From NCBI RefSeq assembly GCF_017488845.2, contig NZ_CP083371.1, positions 1,674,001 to 1,738,000 on the forward strand: 64,000 bases of DNA. Reading direction: 5' to 3'. The notes under the pieces were generated by a model that worked only from the letters and a program-made list of their open reading frames with translations, did no database searches and was not told where the DNA came from. This DNA comes from Ensifer canadensis (GTDB lineage: Bacteria > Pseudomonadota > Alphaproteobacteria > Rhizobiales > Rhizobiaceae). The first letter of the stretch is position 1, and every line of letters starts with the position of its first letter. Below, piece by piece: positions 37,402 through 45,640 of this stretch. A program made the position numbers and the translations under genes.

Positions 37402-38220
37402 ATGGGATATCCAATGACCTTTCGCGACCTTGATCTGACTTATGTTGAAAGCCACGGGATCCCATCGCTTCCGGAGCCGCACGAACATGGCTTCGTCGAA
37501 AACGAAGGCGCACGCATCTGGTATGCGAGCCATGGTTCCGGCCCCGCAGTCATCCTGCTGCATGGTGGCATGGGAAACAGCGGAAACTGGGGCTATCAGG
37601 TCCCGGCAATCGTCGAAGCCGGCTATCGCGCTGTCATCATCGACAGCCGCGGCCACGGCCGCAGCACACGCGACGCACGTGAATACAGCTACCAGCTGAT
37701 GGCCGCCGATACCCGCGCCGTCATGGATCGGCTAGGGATCGAGAAGGCCGCGATCGTCGGCTGGAGCGATGGCGCCGATACCGCCCTGATCCTCGCCCAA
37801 GAAACGCCCGAGCGCGTTGCCGGCATTTTCTTCTTCGCCTGCAACGTCGACGATACAGGCACCAAACCGTTCGTGTTCACGCCTGTTATCGGCCGCATCT
37901 GGCAGCAACATCAGAAGGACTACGCCGCATTCTCGGCGACGCCAGGTGATTTCGACGCGCTCTCGGCAGCCGTCGAAACGATGCAGCGGACACAGCCCAA
38001 CCTGTCGGCGGCAGCACTTGCCGGTATCTCCGTGCCCGTGGCCGCGGTCCTTGGCGAATTTGACGAATTCATCGAGCAGGAGCACATGACCTATCTCGCC
38101 AAAACGCTACCTGACGCGACGCTTCACGTCCTTCCCGGTCTCAGCCATTTTGCCCCATTGCAGGGTCCCGATGTTTTCAATGGCGCCGTGATGACGTTCT
38201 TGACGAGCATCTTGCGCTAG
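37402..38220 (+). CDS. alpha/beta hydrolase
   Basis: 272 residues starting MGYPMTFRDLDLTYVESHGI after an AGGA. The fold signs are the oxyanion loop LLHGGMGNSGNW, the strand IIDSRGHGRS, the nucleophile elbow GWSDGAD (catalytic Ser) and a late HVLPGLSHFAPLQ with the catalytic His. Lactone, ester or C-C hydrolysis are all possible. It stands alone; the next gene, also a hydrolase, starts 113 bases later. Confidence 0.87.
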   Translation: MGYPMTFRDLDLTYVESHGIPSLPEPHEHGFVENEGARIWYASHGSGPAVILLHGGMGNSGNWGYQVPAIVEAGYRAVIIDSRGHGRSTRDAREYSYQLMAADTRAVMDRLGIEKAAIVGWSDGADTALILAQETPERVAGIFFFACNVDDTGTKPFVFTPVIGRIWQQHQKDYAAFSATPGDFDALSAAVETMQRTQPNLSAAALAGISVPVAAVLGEFDEFIEQEHMTYLAKTLPDATLHVLPGLSHFAPLQGPDVFNGAVMTFLTSILR

Positions 38221-38333
38221 CGCCCTACGCGATCCCGAGAGCCGTCCTTTCGAAGGGACGTCTTCAAACCGACGATAATGGTGGCTCGTGTCGATTGCGG
38301 GCGATACAACCGGGGAGCGATCAGGAGGAAAGA

Positions 38334-39340
38334 ATGCGGAAGTCAGATTATCCCAAGGGCACGGTGTCCCGTCTCAGCGTCGACAGCGACGTGCTTAAAA
38401 GCAACAGGCTCGGGGATCCGAGCCGCCGCGACGTCGATGTCTATATCCCGGCAAACCATGATGGCGCCGGCCTGCCGTTGCTCGTCGATCTCGTCGGCTT
38501 TACGGCCGGCGGCCCTCTGCACACCGCCTGGAAAGCCTTCTTCGAGAACGTCCCGGAGCGCCTGGACCGGCTGATTGCGACCGGGCAGATGCCGCCGGTG
38601 GTCGTCGCCTTTCCCGATTGCTTCACTTCTCTTGGCGGCAACCAATATGTCAACAGCGAGGTCGTCGGCCGTTGGGAGGATTTCCTCATCGACGAGATGC
38701 TTCCGGCAGTCGAAACCCGCTTCGGCTGCGGCGGCACCGGACGGCGCGGCGTTTTTGGAAAAAGCTCGGGTGGCTACGGCGCGTTCTCCCACGCCTTCCG
38801 GCGGCCGGATGTCTGGGCTGCGGCAGCGAGCCATTCCGGAGACGCCGGCTTCGACCTGATGGCGGCTGACTTTCCCATGGTGCTGCGCGCGCTTGCGCGG
38901 CATGATCTCTCGATTGAAAGCTGGTTTCGAGCCTATGAGGCCCGGGAGAAACATGCCGATGAGGACATCCCCGTCCTCCTCGTTTTGGCCCAGGCGGCAA
39001 GCTACGACCCCGATCCCAACCTCGAGGCCTTCAAAGGCCTGCGGCTCCCGGTCGATCTGGAGACCTGCGAGCTCATCGACGACCGCTGGCAGAATTGGAT
39101 GGCGTGCGTCCCGTTGAGCTCGCCAAGACCCATGGGCACAACATCGGCAAGCTCAAGGCCTTCTACATGGATTGCGGCACTGTGGATCAGTACAATCTGC
39201 TCTACGGCAATCGCCGCATCCATCGGACGCTGAAGCAACTCGGCATCGAACACACCTATGAGGAGTTCGAGGACAACCACAATTCGGTCGATTACCGCAT
39301 GGATGTCAGCCTGCCCTTCCTTGCCAAGGCGCTGCAGTAA
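38334..39340 (+). pseudogene. esterase-like alpha/beta hydrolase, apparent frameshift
   Basis: The frame opens MRKSDYPKGTVSRLSVDSDV after AGGAGGAAAGA and keeps homology-like composition (LVDLVGFTAGGPLHTAWKAF, nucleophile GKSSGGYGAFSHAF) to about residue 257 (DDRWQNWMA). It then runs into an Arg/Ser-rich tail ending at 39233. The expected C-terminus, PVELAKTHGHNIGKLKAFYM to SLPFLAKALQ with catalytic-His-like EDNHNSVDYR, continues in the next frame from about 39108 to 39340. One missing base near 39105-39110 would join them. Either a recent mutation or a sequencing error; the intact product would be about 335 residues. Confidence 0.75.
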
Positions 39341-39437
39341 CGAGCGTCAATGGCCCGACCGGAAGCAAACGCCGGCCGGCCATGGTGTCTCGAGATGCGG
39401 CGATACCTGATGGCGGTCGCCCTCGTTTCTGTCGAGT

Positions 39438-39998
39438 TTAAGCGGCACGCCGATCGTGGCGACCCTCTTCGATCTCCTCAACGATCTTGGCAACAAAGGC
39501 GTCGAGATCGTCTGGCGAGCGGGAGGTGACGATACCGTGGTCGCTGACGACCTTCAGATCGACCCATTGCGCGCCGGCATTCTCCACATCCTTGCGGATG
39601 GAGGCATAGGACGTTGCCTTGCGCCCCTTCAAGGCGTCGGCTTCGACAAGCAGCCACGGCGCATGACAGATGGCTGCCACCACCTTGCCCGACTGCACGA
39701 AATCGGTGACGACGCGCATCGCGTCGGGGTTCTTCCTTAGCAGGTCCGGGTTGATCTGCCCGCCTGGCAGCACAAGCGCATCAAAGTCTCGCACGAACAC
39801 GTCCTTTGCCGTCAGGTCGACGTCAACGGTGTCGCCCCAGTCGCCCTTGTCCCAACTCTTGATGGCCCGTTTTTCCAGCGATGCGATGGTCACTTTGGCG
39901 CCGCGCTTTGACAGTTCGTCGCGCGGGACGTGCAGTTCCGAGCGCTCGTAGCCGTCGGTAGCGAGGATCAGAATTTTGGCTGTGTCGATCGATGGCAT
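39438..39998 (-). CDS. DJ-1/PfpI-family protein (YhbO-like)
   Basis: 186 residues. The nucleophile elbow VVAAICHAPWLL contains Cys111, with Glu in the early strand region (ATDGYERSEL) and LVLPGGQINPDLLRK, as in PfpI/YhbO proteins. The family is linked to stress protection, glyoxalase-like or protein deglycase activity (disputed) and peptidase activity. Monocistronic; the small membrane protein gene at 40077-40514 lies 78 bases upstream on the same strand and could share a transcript. Confidence 0.9.
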   Translation of the reverse strand: MPSIDTAKILILATDGYERSELHVPRDELSKRGAKVTIASLEKRAIKSWDKGDWGDTVDVDLTAKDVFVRDFDALVLPGGQINPDLLRKNPDAMRVVTDFVQSGKVVAAICHAPWLLVEADALKGRKATSYASIRKDVENAGAQWVDLKVVSDHGIVTSRSPDDLDAFVAKIVEEIEEGRHDRRAA

Positions 39999-40076
39999 GG
40001 CGAAGTCCTTCCCGGTTTGTGAACCCAGGGGTAGAACCGGCTGCGAATGAAATGGTTCCGACCTTCTGCAAGCCCT

Positions 40077-40514
40077 TCAGGGCGCAAGCAACCAGAACAC
40101 CAGCCCGGAAAGAAGGATGAAAAGGGCGATCAGCCTGGCGAAGCGCTGCATGCCGTGGGATGTGTCGTCGCCCAAAAGCGCGTTCCACAAGGCTCCGCCG
40201 GAAGCATCGACGTCGGTGGTTGCCGCAGACGCCGGCGCTTGTTGCGCTGACACTGCCGAACTGTAATCGTGAGGACGCGGCTGCCGGTTCACCGTTGTGG
40301 ATTCGTCAAAATAAACCCCGGCGCTGACAATCCCGCCGTCGCCGGCATCTGCCACCTGGCTCTCACGCAACACGCGATCCTCCGGCTCCGGTCGTCCCAA
40401 CAGCGCGTGAAGCCAGGCACGGCGCGCCTGAGCCGTCGCCGCGTGACGTGGCCATTGCGCTGACGGCAGCAGCATTGCGGACGTGCGTCTGCCTTTCGGG
40501 TGACGGACTGACAT
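40077..40514 (-). CDS. hypothetical C-terminally anchored membrane protein
   Basis: 145 residues from the ATG at 40514, which follows GGGAGG at 10 bases; a longer frame to 40736 lacks support. The first 120 residues are polar and low in secondary-structure cues (MSVRHPKGRRTSAMLLPSAQ, many Ala/Arg/Ser). A single hydrophobic segment RLIALFILLSGLVFWLLAP ends the chain, so it should be tail-anchored with its N-terminus inside. No family recognised. Confidence 0.55.
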   Translation of the reverse strand: MSVRHPKGRRTSAMLLPSAQWPRHAATAQARRAWLHALLGRPEPEDRVLRESQVADAGDGGIVSAGVYFDESTTVNRQPRPHDYSSAVSAQQAPASAATTDVDASGGALWNALLGDDTSHGMQRFARLIALFILLSGLVFWLLAP

Positions 40515-40962
40515 CTTGGGGCCTCCCGTAACAACAATACACCGGAAACGCGTTTGTTCCATCACAACACGGTTCACCGCCCGGAAAACGCGAAGGGCGG
40601 CAGACGTCTCGTGACCACAGCACCTGCAAGCTGACGGACGGCAGGCCCGCCGCCGCCCGATGCGGGAGAGCCCCGAAATAGAAAAGGCGCTCGACCCTTG
40701 ACGGGGAGCGCCCTTTCTTGACCCGGACAACGTCAAACGCGCGGGCTTAGCCGCTGCAGGACGCCATCGATACGGGTAGTGATGCCCTAGATAGTCAGTG
40801 GCTCAGGGTTTTCAAGGCCCAATCATGATTATCCCGGAAATTGTTTGATCGGCACGGCAAAGACACTTTGTCGGGCCGGATCCGATCGGGATTTCTTCCA
40901 CTCGGCGGTCCGTAATGAAGCATGGATGAGCGCATTGTCGGGACAGATAGGCGAAGTCGTAA
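40515..40962. other. intergenic region with one hairpin
   Basis: About 450 bases between the membrane-protein gene and hpaA, both on the minus strand. Besides the terminator-like hairpin at 40683-40716 nothing convincing is seen; short frames here look like noise. Confidence 0.5.
40683..40716 (-). terminator. probable rho-independent terminator (minus strand)
   Basis: AAAGGCGCTC (40683-40692) pairs with GAGCGCCCTTT (40706-40716) with one bulge and a 13-base loop. On the minus strand the stem is followed by TTTTCTATTT, a fair U-tract. It would end transcripts coming from hpaA, about 250 bases upstream. Confidence 0.55.
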
Positions 40963-41844
40963 TCAGGATGGCACGATCGCGTCCGCCAGCTTGAGCCGTC
41001 GCCAGTCGCTTGGCGCCATGCCGGTACGCAAGCGGAAGAAACGGGAGAAGTAGGCGGCATCCTTCAGTCCGATCTCGTAGGCTATATCTTCCAGTGATCG
41101 AACGGTGAAAAGCAACAGACGCTTGGCTTCCAGCAGCCGGCGCTCATTGATCAGTTCCTTCACCTGCATCCCGAACGCGGCATTGCTGGCCTTGGCAAGC
41201 AGGTGCGGGGTGGTCGCAAGAGCACTCGTATAGCGCCCAACCGTCCAGTTCTCGCGAAAATGCGCATCGATCATGCGCCGCAACTGTGTTGCGAGTATCA
41301 TATCGGGGGACTGCGACGGCGATGGCGCGGCGGTGGCAAGGCGCGCGATCTGCGTCAGGATCGCCGATACCAGCGATGCCATCATCGACTGGGTACCGAA
41401 AGCTCCCGTGCCGTACTCCTCTGCGATCATGTCCATCAATGACGATAGGCGCTGCCACTGCCGGTCGTCCCGGGCGCCGGCAACCATGATCGGCGCATCG
41501 AGCGCCAGGACTGTTCTCTCCCGGGCGGACAGCATCAAGCCGTCGGCGATCGATATTACGAAAGCATCGCTTTCCAGCGGTTCGACGGAGAAACCGTGCA
41601 CGATACCGCTTGGCACGAAGCTGACGGCTGGCGCGGAAAAGTCCAAAACCTTGTCTTCGATGAAATACGACCCACGTCCGCGAAACCAGTAGGTCACCTG
41701 GGCAAGTTGATCATGCTTATGGGCCCTGACCTGTCCTTGATGCAGTCCACGCCGAGCCATCACCGTTTCGACGTGGAAGAACCCCGGTTCGAGCTGTTGT
41801 TCCGGTTCGCCGTAGACAAAGAAGCTTGGAATGATGTCGGCCAT
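40963..41844 (-). CDS. hpaA: AraC-family regulator of 4-hydroxyphenylacetate hydroxylase
   Basis: 293 residues from the ATG at 41844 (MADIIPSFFVYGEPEQQLEP); the frame extends 19 codons upstream. An N-terminal cupin-like sensor (HKHDQLAQVTYWFRGRGSYF) precedes the two-helix-turn-helix DNA-binding domain (FGMQVKELINERRLLEAKRL, LEDIAYEIGLKDAAYFSRFF). It resembles HpaA/PobR-type activators and lies divergent to hpaB, 95 bases away, the same layout as enterobacterial hpaA-hpaBC. Expected to activate hpaBC with 4-hydroxyphenylacetate as inducer. Confidence 0.82.
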   Translation of the reverse strand: MADIIPSFFVYGEPEQQLEPGFFHVETVMARRGLHQGQVRAHKHDQLAQVTYWFRGRGSYFIEDKVLDFSAPAVSFVPSGIVHGFSVEPLESDAFVISIADGLMLSARERTVLALDAPIMVAGARDDRQWQRLSSLMDMIAEEYGTGAFGTQSMMASLVSAILTQIARLATAAPSPSQSPDMILATQLRRMIDAHFRENWTVGRYTSALATTPHLLAKASNAAFGMQVKELINERRLLEAKRLLLFTVRSLEDIAYEIGLKDAAYFSRFFRLRTGMAPSDWRRLKLADAIVPS

Positions 41845-41939
41845 CAACCACCCGAAAAAGTGCAAGTCATTTTGGCATTCTGTCCATGGCTGCCTCGACA
41901 ATCAATGCCTAGTCTTGACGAAACTCAAGGAGGAGAACC

Positions 41940-43502
41940 ATGAGAGCTGAGGATTTTCGCGCCGACAAGGCGCGCCCGTTTACCGGGGCCGAATATCTCG
42001 AAAGCCTGCGTGATGGCCGCGAGGTCTATATCAACGGCGAGCGCATCGCCGATGTGACCACCCACCCAGCCATGCGCAATTCGGCCCGCTCGCTGGCAAG
42101 GCTCTACGATGCGCTGCACGACCCGGCGAGGAAAGAGACCCTGACCACCCCCACTGACACCGGCTCCGGCGGCTACACCCACAAATATTTCCGCGTCGCC
42201 CGATCGTCTGCCGACCTCGTTGCCCAGCAGGGCGCGATCGCCGAATGGGCGCGCATGTCCTACGGCTGGATGGGACGCACGGCCGACTACAAGGCGGCGT
42301 TGATGAACACGCTTGGCGCCAACGCCTCCTGGTACGGACCCTTCAAGGACAATGCACTCGCCTGGCACAAACGCGCCCAGGAAGCGGCGCTGTTCATGAA
42401 CCATGCGATCGTCAACCCGCCGATCGACCGGCATAAACCTGCCGATGCGGTGAAAGACGTGTTCGTTCATATCACCAAGGAAACCGATGCCGGCATCTAT
42501 GTCTCCGGCGCCAAGGTGGTGGCGACGTCGTCGGCGCTGACGCACTATAATTTCCTTGCCCAGAGCTCGGCAACAGTGACCGAGGATCCGTCGCTCTCGG
42601 TGATGTTCATCGTCCCGATGAATGCGCCTGGAATCAAGATGTTCTGCCGCGTCTCCTACGAGCAGACGGCCAACACTGTCGGCCATCCCTTCGACTATCC
42701 GCTGTCGTCGCGCTTCGACGAGAACGATGCCATCCTGGTGCTCGACAATGTGTTCGTGCCCTGGGAGGACGTGCTCGTGCTGCGCGATGCCGCCAAGATC
42801 CTTTCGTTTCATCCGGCATCGGGCTTCATGCACGGCTACTGCTTCCAGGGTTGCACCCGCTTTGCCGTCAAGCTCGACTTCCTCGCCGGCCTGCTGGCCA
42901 AAGCGCTGCGGGCAACCGGCGGCGACGCGTTTCGCGGCAACCAGGCAGCCCTTGGCGAGGTCATCGCGCTTCGGCACATGTTCTGGAGCTTTTCCAATGC
43001 CATGGCCTACAACCCCATCCCGTGGGCGGATGGCGCCGTTCTGCCCAATCTCGAAGCCGCACTCTCTTACCGAACGTTCATGTCGGAAGCCTATCCGCGA
43101 GTGGTCGACACCATTCGCCGGGTTATCGCGTCCGGCCTCATCTACCTGCCGTCCTCGGTCAGGGATTTCGGCAATGGCGAGATCGATCGCTACCTCGCGC
43201 AATATGTCCGCGGCTCCAACGACATGGGGCATATCGAGCGCATCAAGATCATGAAGCTGCTGTGGGACGCGACCGGCACCGAGTTCGGCGGGCGCCATGC
43301 GCTCTATGAACTCAACTATGCCGGCGCGCCTGAAGAAGTCCGCCTGCAGGTGCTGAAGGGCGCCGAGCGCGGCGGGCGTCTGAAAGAGATGGAAGCCCTC
43401 GTCGACACCTGTATGAGCGACTACGACCAGCATGGCTGGACCGGCGACACCTGGCTGCCGCCAATTGGCGCCGAGGCGCCGATCCGCAATGCGGCCGAGT
43501 GA
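41940..43502 (+). CDS. hpaB: 4-hydroxyphenylacetate 3-monooxygenase, oxygenase component
   Basis: 520 residues, normal for HpaB. Starts MRAEDFRADKARPFTGAEYL after AAGGAGGAGAACC. The acyl-CoA-dehydrogenase-like fold is visible in HPAMRNSARSLARLYDALHD, NVFVPWEDVLVLRD and FQGCTRFAVKLDFLAGLL, with the late AQYVRGSNDMGHIERIKIMK typical of this FADH2-using group. It hydroxylates 4-hydroxyphenylacetate to homoprotocatechuate using FADH2 from HpaC, encoded 10 bases downstream. Tyramine, tyrosine or 4-hydroxyphenyl analogues may also be accepted. Confidence 0.95.
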   Translation: MRAEDFRADKARPFTGAEYLESLRDGREVYINGERIADVTTHPAMRNSARSLARLYDALHDPARKETLTTPTDTGSGGYTHKYFRVARSSADLVAQQGAIAEWARMSYGWMGRTADYKAALMNTLGANASWYGPFKDNALAWHKRAQEAALFMNHAIVNPPIDRHKPADAVKDVFVHITKETDAGIYVSGAKVVATSSALTHYNFLAQSSATVTEDPSLSVMFIVPMNAPGIKMFCRVSYEQTANTVGHPFDYPLSSRFDENDAILVLDNVFVPWEDVLVLRDAAKILSFHPASGFMHGYCFQGCTRFAVKLDFLAGLLAKALRATGGDAFRGNQAALGEVIALRHMFWSFSNAMAYNPIPWADGAVLPNLEAALSYRTFMSEAYPRVVDTIRRVIASGLIYLPSSVRDFGNGEIDRYLAQYVRGSNDMGHIERIKIMKLLWDATGTEFGGRHALYELNYAGAPEEVRLQVLKGAERGGRLKEMEALVDTCMSDYDQHGWTGDTWLPPIGAEAPIRNAAE

Positions 43503-43512
43503 GGCGATTGCC

Positions 43513-44025
43513 ATGGAAACGGCTATCTCCAAGACCGAATTCCGCAACGCGATGGCGCGGGTCTGTGCGCCCGTCAATGTCGTCACCACCAATGGACCCG
43601 CCGGGCGCGGCGGGTTCACTGCAACGGCGATGTGCTCGGTGACCGACGACCCGCCGAGCCTGCTCGTCTGCATGAACCGGAACTCGACGCAATGCGGCCT
43701 GTTCATCGACAACCGGCGCTTCTGCGTTAACGTGCTCAGCCACGACCACACCGAGCTCGCCGGCCATTTCGCCGGCGCCACCAAGGACATGGCAACCCGC
43801 TATGCCGCCGCCGACTGGGTCGAGATGCAGTCGGGAAGTCTCGCTGTGAAGGATGCGATCGTCTCGCTCGATTGCGAACTGGCGGAAGCAAGATTGCTCG
43901 GCACCCACCACATCCTGATCGGCCGCGTCGTCGGCATAAGATCGCGTAGCGACGGCAACGCGCTCCTCTACTTCGATCGCAACTACGTGCACGTGCCAAC
44001 ACAGCTCGGCAGTTTCGGCGGGTAG
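43513..44025 (+). CDS. hpaC: 4-hydroxyphenylacetate 3-monooxygenase, flavin reductase
   Basis: 170 residues from ATG 43513; the longer frame from 43432 overlaps hpaB without a ribosome site. A FMN-binding split-barrel flavin reductase: MARVCAPVNVVTTNGPAGRG, GFTATAMCSVTDDPPSLLVC, FCVNVLSHDHTELAGHFAG, DAIVSLDCELAEARLLGTHH. It supplies reduced flavin to HpaB. A strong bidirectional terminator follows 15 bases after the stop. Confidence 0.93.
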   Translation: METAISKTEFRNAMARVCAPVNVVTTNGPAGRGGFTATAMCSVTDDPPSLLVCMNRNSTQCGLFIDNRRFCVNVLSHDHTELAGHFAGATKDMATRYAAADWVEMQSGSLAVKDAIVSLDCELAEARLLGTHHILIGRVVGIRSRSDGNALLYFDRNYVHVPTQLGSFGG

Positions 44026-44040
44026 AATACCGAAATACAA

Positions 44041-44081
44041 AAACGAAACGGGCCGGTGTTCAACTCCGGCCCGTTTCGTTT
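44041..44081. terminator. bidirectional rho-independent terminator
   Basis: AAACGAAACGGGCCGG and CCGGCCCGTTTCGTTT form perfect 16-base arms around a 9-base loop. The arms end in T-rich/A-rich tracts on both sides, so transcripts from hpaC (plus) and from the aldehyde dehydrogenase gene (minus) would both stop here. Confidence 0.88.
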
Positions 44082-44102
44082 GGTGGCGATTATTCGCTGC
44101 CC

Positions 44103-45581
44103 TCAGAGCTGGATCCAGGCGGTCTTGAGGTCGGTGTATTTGTCGAGCGCGTGCAGTGACTTGTCGTGGCCATTGCCCGACTGCTTCACTCCGCCAAGCG
44201 GCACCGTATTGTCGGCGCCGCCATAGGTGTTGACGTGCACGACGCCGGCCCGAATAGAGCGCACAATGCGATGCGCCCGCGACAGGTTCGCGGTCCAGAC
44301 GGCCGCCGCAAGCCCGTATTCGGTGCCATTGGCGATGCGGAGCGCGTCGGCTTCATCGTCGAAGGGGATGATCGAGAGGATCGGCCCAAAGACTTCTTCT
44401 CTGGCGAGCGTCATGCCCGGATCGACGTCAAAAATCGTCGGCCGCATGTAGAAGCCGCCCGTTTCCTCGAGGATACGCTTGCCGCCGGCCCTCAGCCGCG
44501 CGCCCTCGGCTATCGCTTGCTCGGCGAAACCGAGATTCTTCTTAAGCTGGATTTCGCTGGAGATCGCACCGGCCTCGGTTGTCAGCAGTAGCGGATCGCC
44601 GACCTTCATGTTTGCTGCGATCGCCGCAACCTTCTCGGTAAAGGCCTCGTGGATCGATCGCTCCACCAGCAGGCGCGAGCCGGCAACGCAGACCTGGCCG
44701 GAGTTGCGGAAGATACCATAGGCTGAGATTTTCGCCGCCTGATCGAGATCCGGGGCATCGGCAAAGACGATGTTGGGCGACTTGCCGCCTAGCTCCAAAT
44801 AGACGCGCTTGAGGTTGGAGCGCGCCGAATATTCAAGCAGTCGCCGGCCGACGCCGCCCGAGCCGGTAAAGGCGAGCACGTCGATATCCGCATGGAGACC
44901 GATCGCCTCGCCGGTGACCGCCCCCCTGCCCGTCACGACATTCAACACGCCCTCAGGCAGGCCGGCTTCGGCGCAAAGTTCGGCGAGCCGCAGCAAGGTC
45001 AGTGACGCGCCCTCTGCAGGCTTCAGAATGACCGAATTGCCGGCCGCGAGCGCCGGCGCGATCTTCCAGGCGCCGATCATCAGCGGAAAGTTCCAGGGAA
45101 CGATAGCGGCGACAACACCGACGGGTTCGCGAAGAACGAGCCCGAGCACGTTGTCAGCGGTCGGCGCGATCTCGCCGTAGACCTTGTCGATCGCCTCGCC
45201 GTAGTAGCGAAAGGTACCGGCGGCGCTGCCTGGCTCAGCCTTCAGCGCCATCGAAATTTCGGTGCCATTGTCACGTACGCCGAGAACGGCAAGTTCGAGA
45301 GCATTTTTCTCGATGAGTTCGGCTATGCGCAGAAGCACCTTCTTGCGCTCCGCCGGTGCAGCCCTCGACCATGTGCCCTTCTCAAAGGCCGCCCGGGCGG
45401 CACGCGCAGCGGCATCGACGTCGTCGACATCAGCATCGGCGATGGTCGTGAGGCGCGTGCCATCGATCGGGGAAATGACATCCAGCATCCTGCCGGACTG
45501 GGCGCCGCGCCAGTTGCCGCCGATGAAGAGCTTTTGCGGCGGCACCACATTGCGGCGCAACTGGTCGATTTTTTTCTGCAT
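44103..45581 (-). CDS. aldehyde dehydrogenase (NAD-dependent)
   Basis: 492 residues. Catalytic Cys in NSGQVCVAGSRLLVE, general-base Glu in VYLELGGKSPNIVF, and NAD-binding VVAAIVPWNFPLMIGAWKIA and FTGSGGVGRRLLEYSA. It is close in pattern to gamma-aminobutyraldehyde/phenylacetaldehyde-type dehydrogenases used after amine oxidation. Same strand as the APC permease 59 bases upstream, probably one operon. Likely to oxidise an aldehyde formed from an imported amine, for example 4-hydroxyphenylacetaldehyde to 4-hydroxyphenylacetate; this is inferred from context. Confidence 0.9.
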   Translation of the reverse strand: MQKKIDQLRRNVVPPQKLFIGGNWRGAQSGRMLDVISPIDGTRLTTIADADVDDVDAAARAARAAFEKGTWSRAAPAERKKVLLRIAELIEKNALELAVLGVRDNGTEISMALKAEPGSAAGTFRYYGEAIDKVYGEIAPTADNVLGLVLREPVGVVAAIVPWNFPLMIGAWKIAPALAAGNSVILKPAEGASLTLLRLAELCAEAGLPEGVLNVVTGRGAVTGEAIGLHADIDVLAFTGSGGVGRRLLEYSARSNLKRVYLELGGKSPNIVFADAPDLDQAAKISAYGIFRNSGQVCVAGSRLLVERSIHEAFTEKVAAIAANMKVGDPLLLTTEAGAISSEIQLKKNLGFAEQAIAEGARLRAGGKRILEETGGFYMRPTIFDVDPGMTLAREEVFGPILSIIPFDDEADALRIANGTEYGLAAAVWTANLSRAHRIVRSIRAGVVHVNTYGGADNTVPLGGVKQSGNGHDKSLHALDKYTDLKTAWIQL

Positions 45582-45610
45582 GTTTTCCGTTCCATGTGTC
45601 AGGCAGAAGA

Positions 45611-45630
45611 GCGGCCGATTGCTCGGCCGC
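45611..45630 (-). other. intercistronic hairpin
   Basis: GCGGCCGA/TCGGCCGC, 8-base perfect arms and a TTGC loop, 11 bases after the permease stop and before the aldehyde dehydrogenase start. Only TCTTCT follows on the minus strand, so partial attenuation or transcript protection is more likely than full termination. Confidence 0.45.
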
Positions 45631-45640
45631 CCCTATCGGA

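Noticed and set aside
39350..39383. Imperfect ATGGCC...GGCCAT stem after the frameshifted esterase
   Set aside because: Arms contain mismatches and no T-run follows, so I do not list it as a terminator.
41925..43790. Minus-strand 621-codon ORF opposite hpaB and hpaC
   Set aside because: Same reason: covers two clear genes on the other strand and shows no domain.
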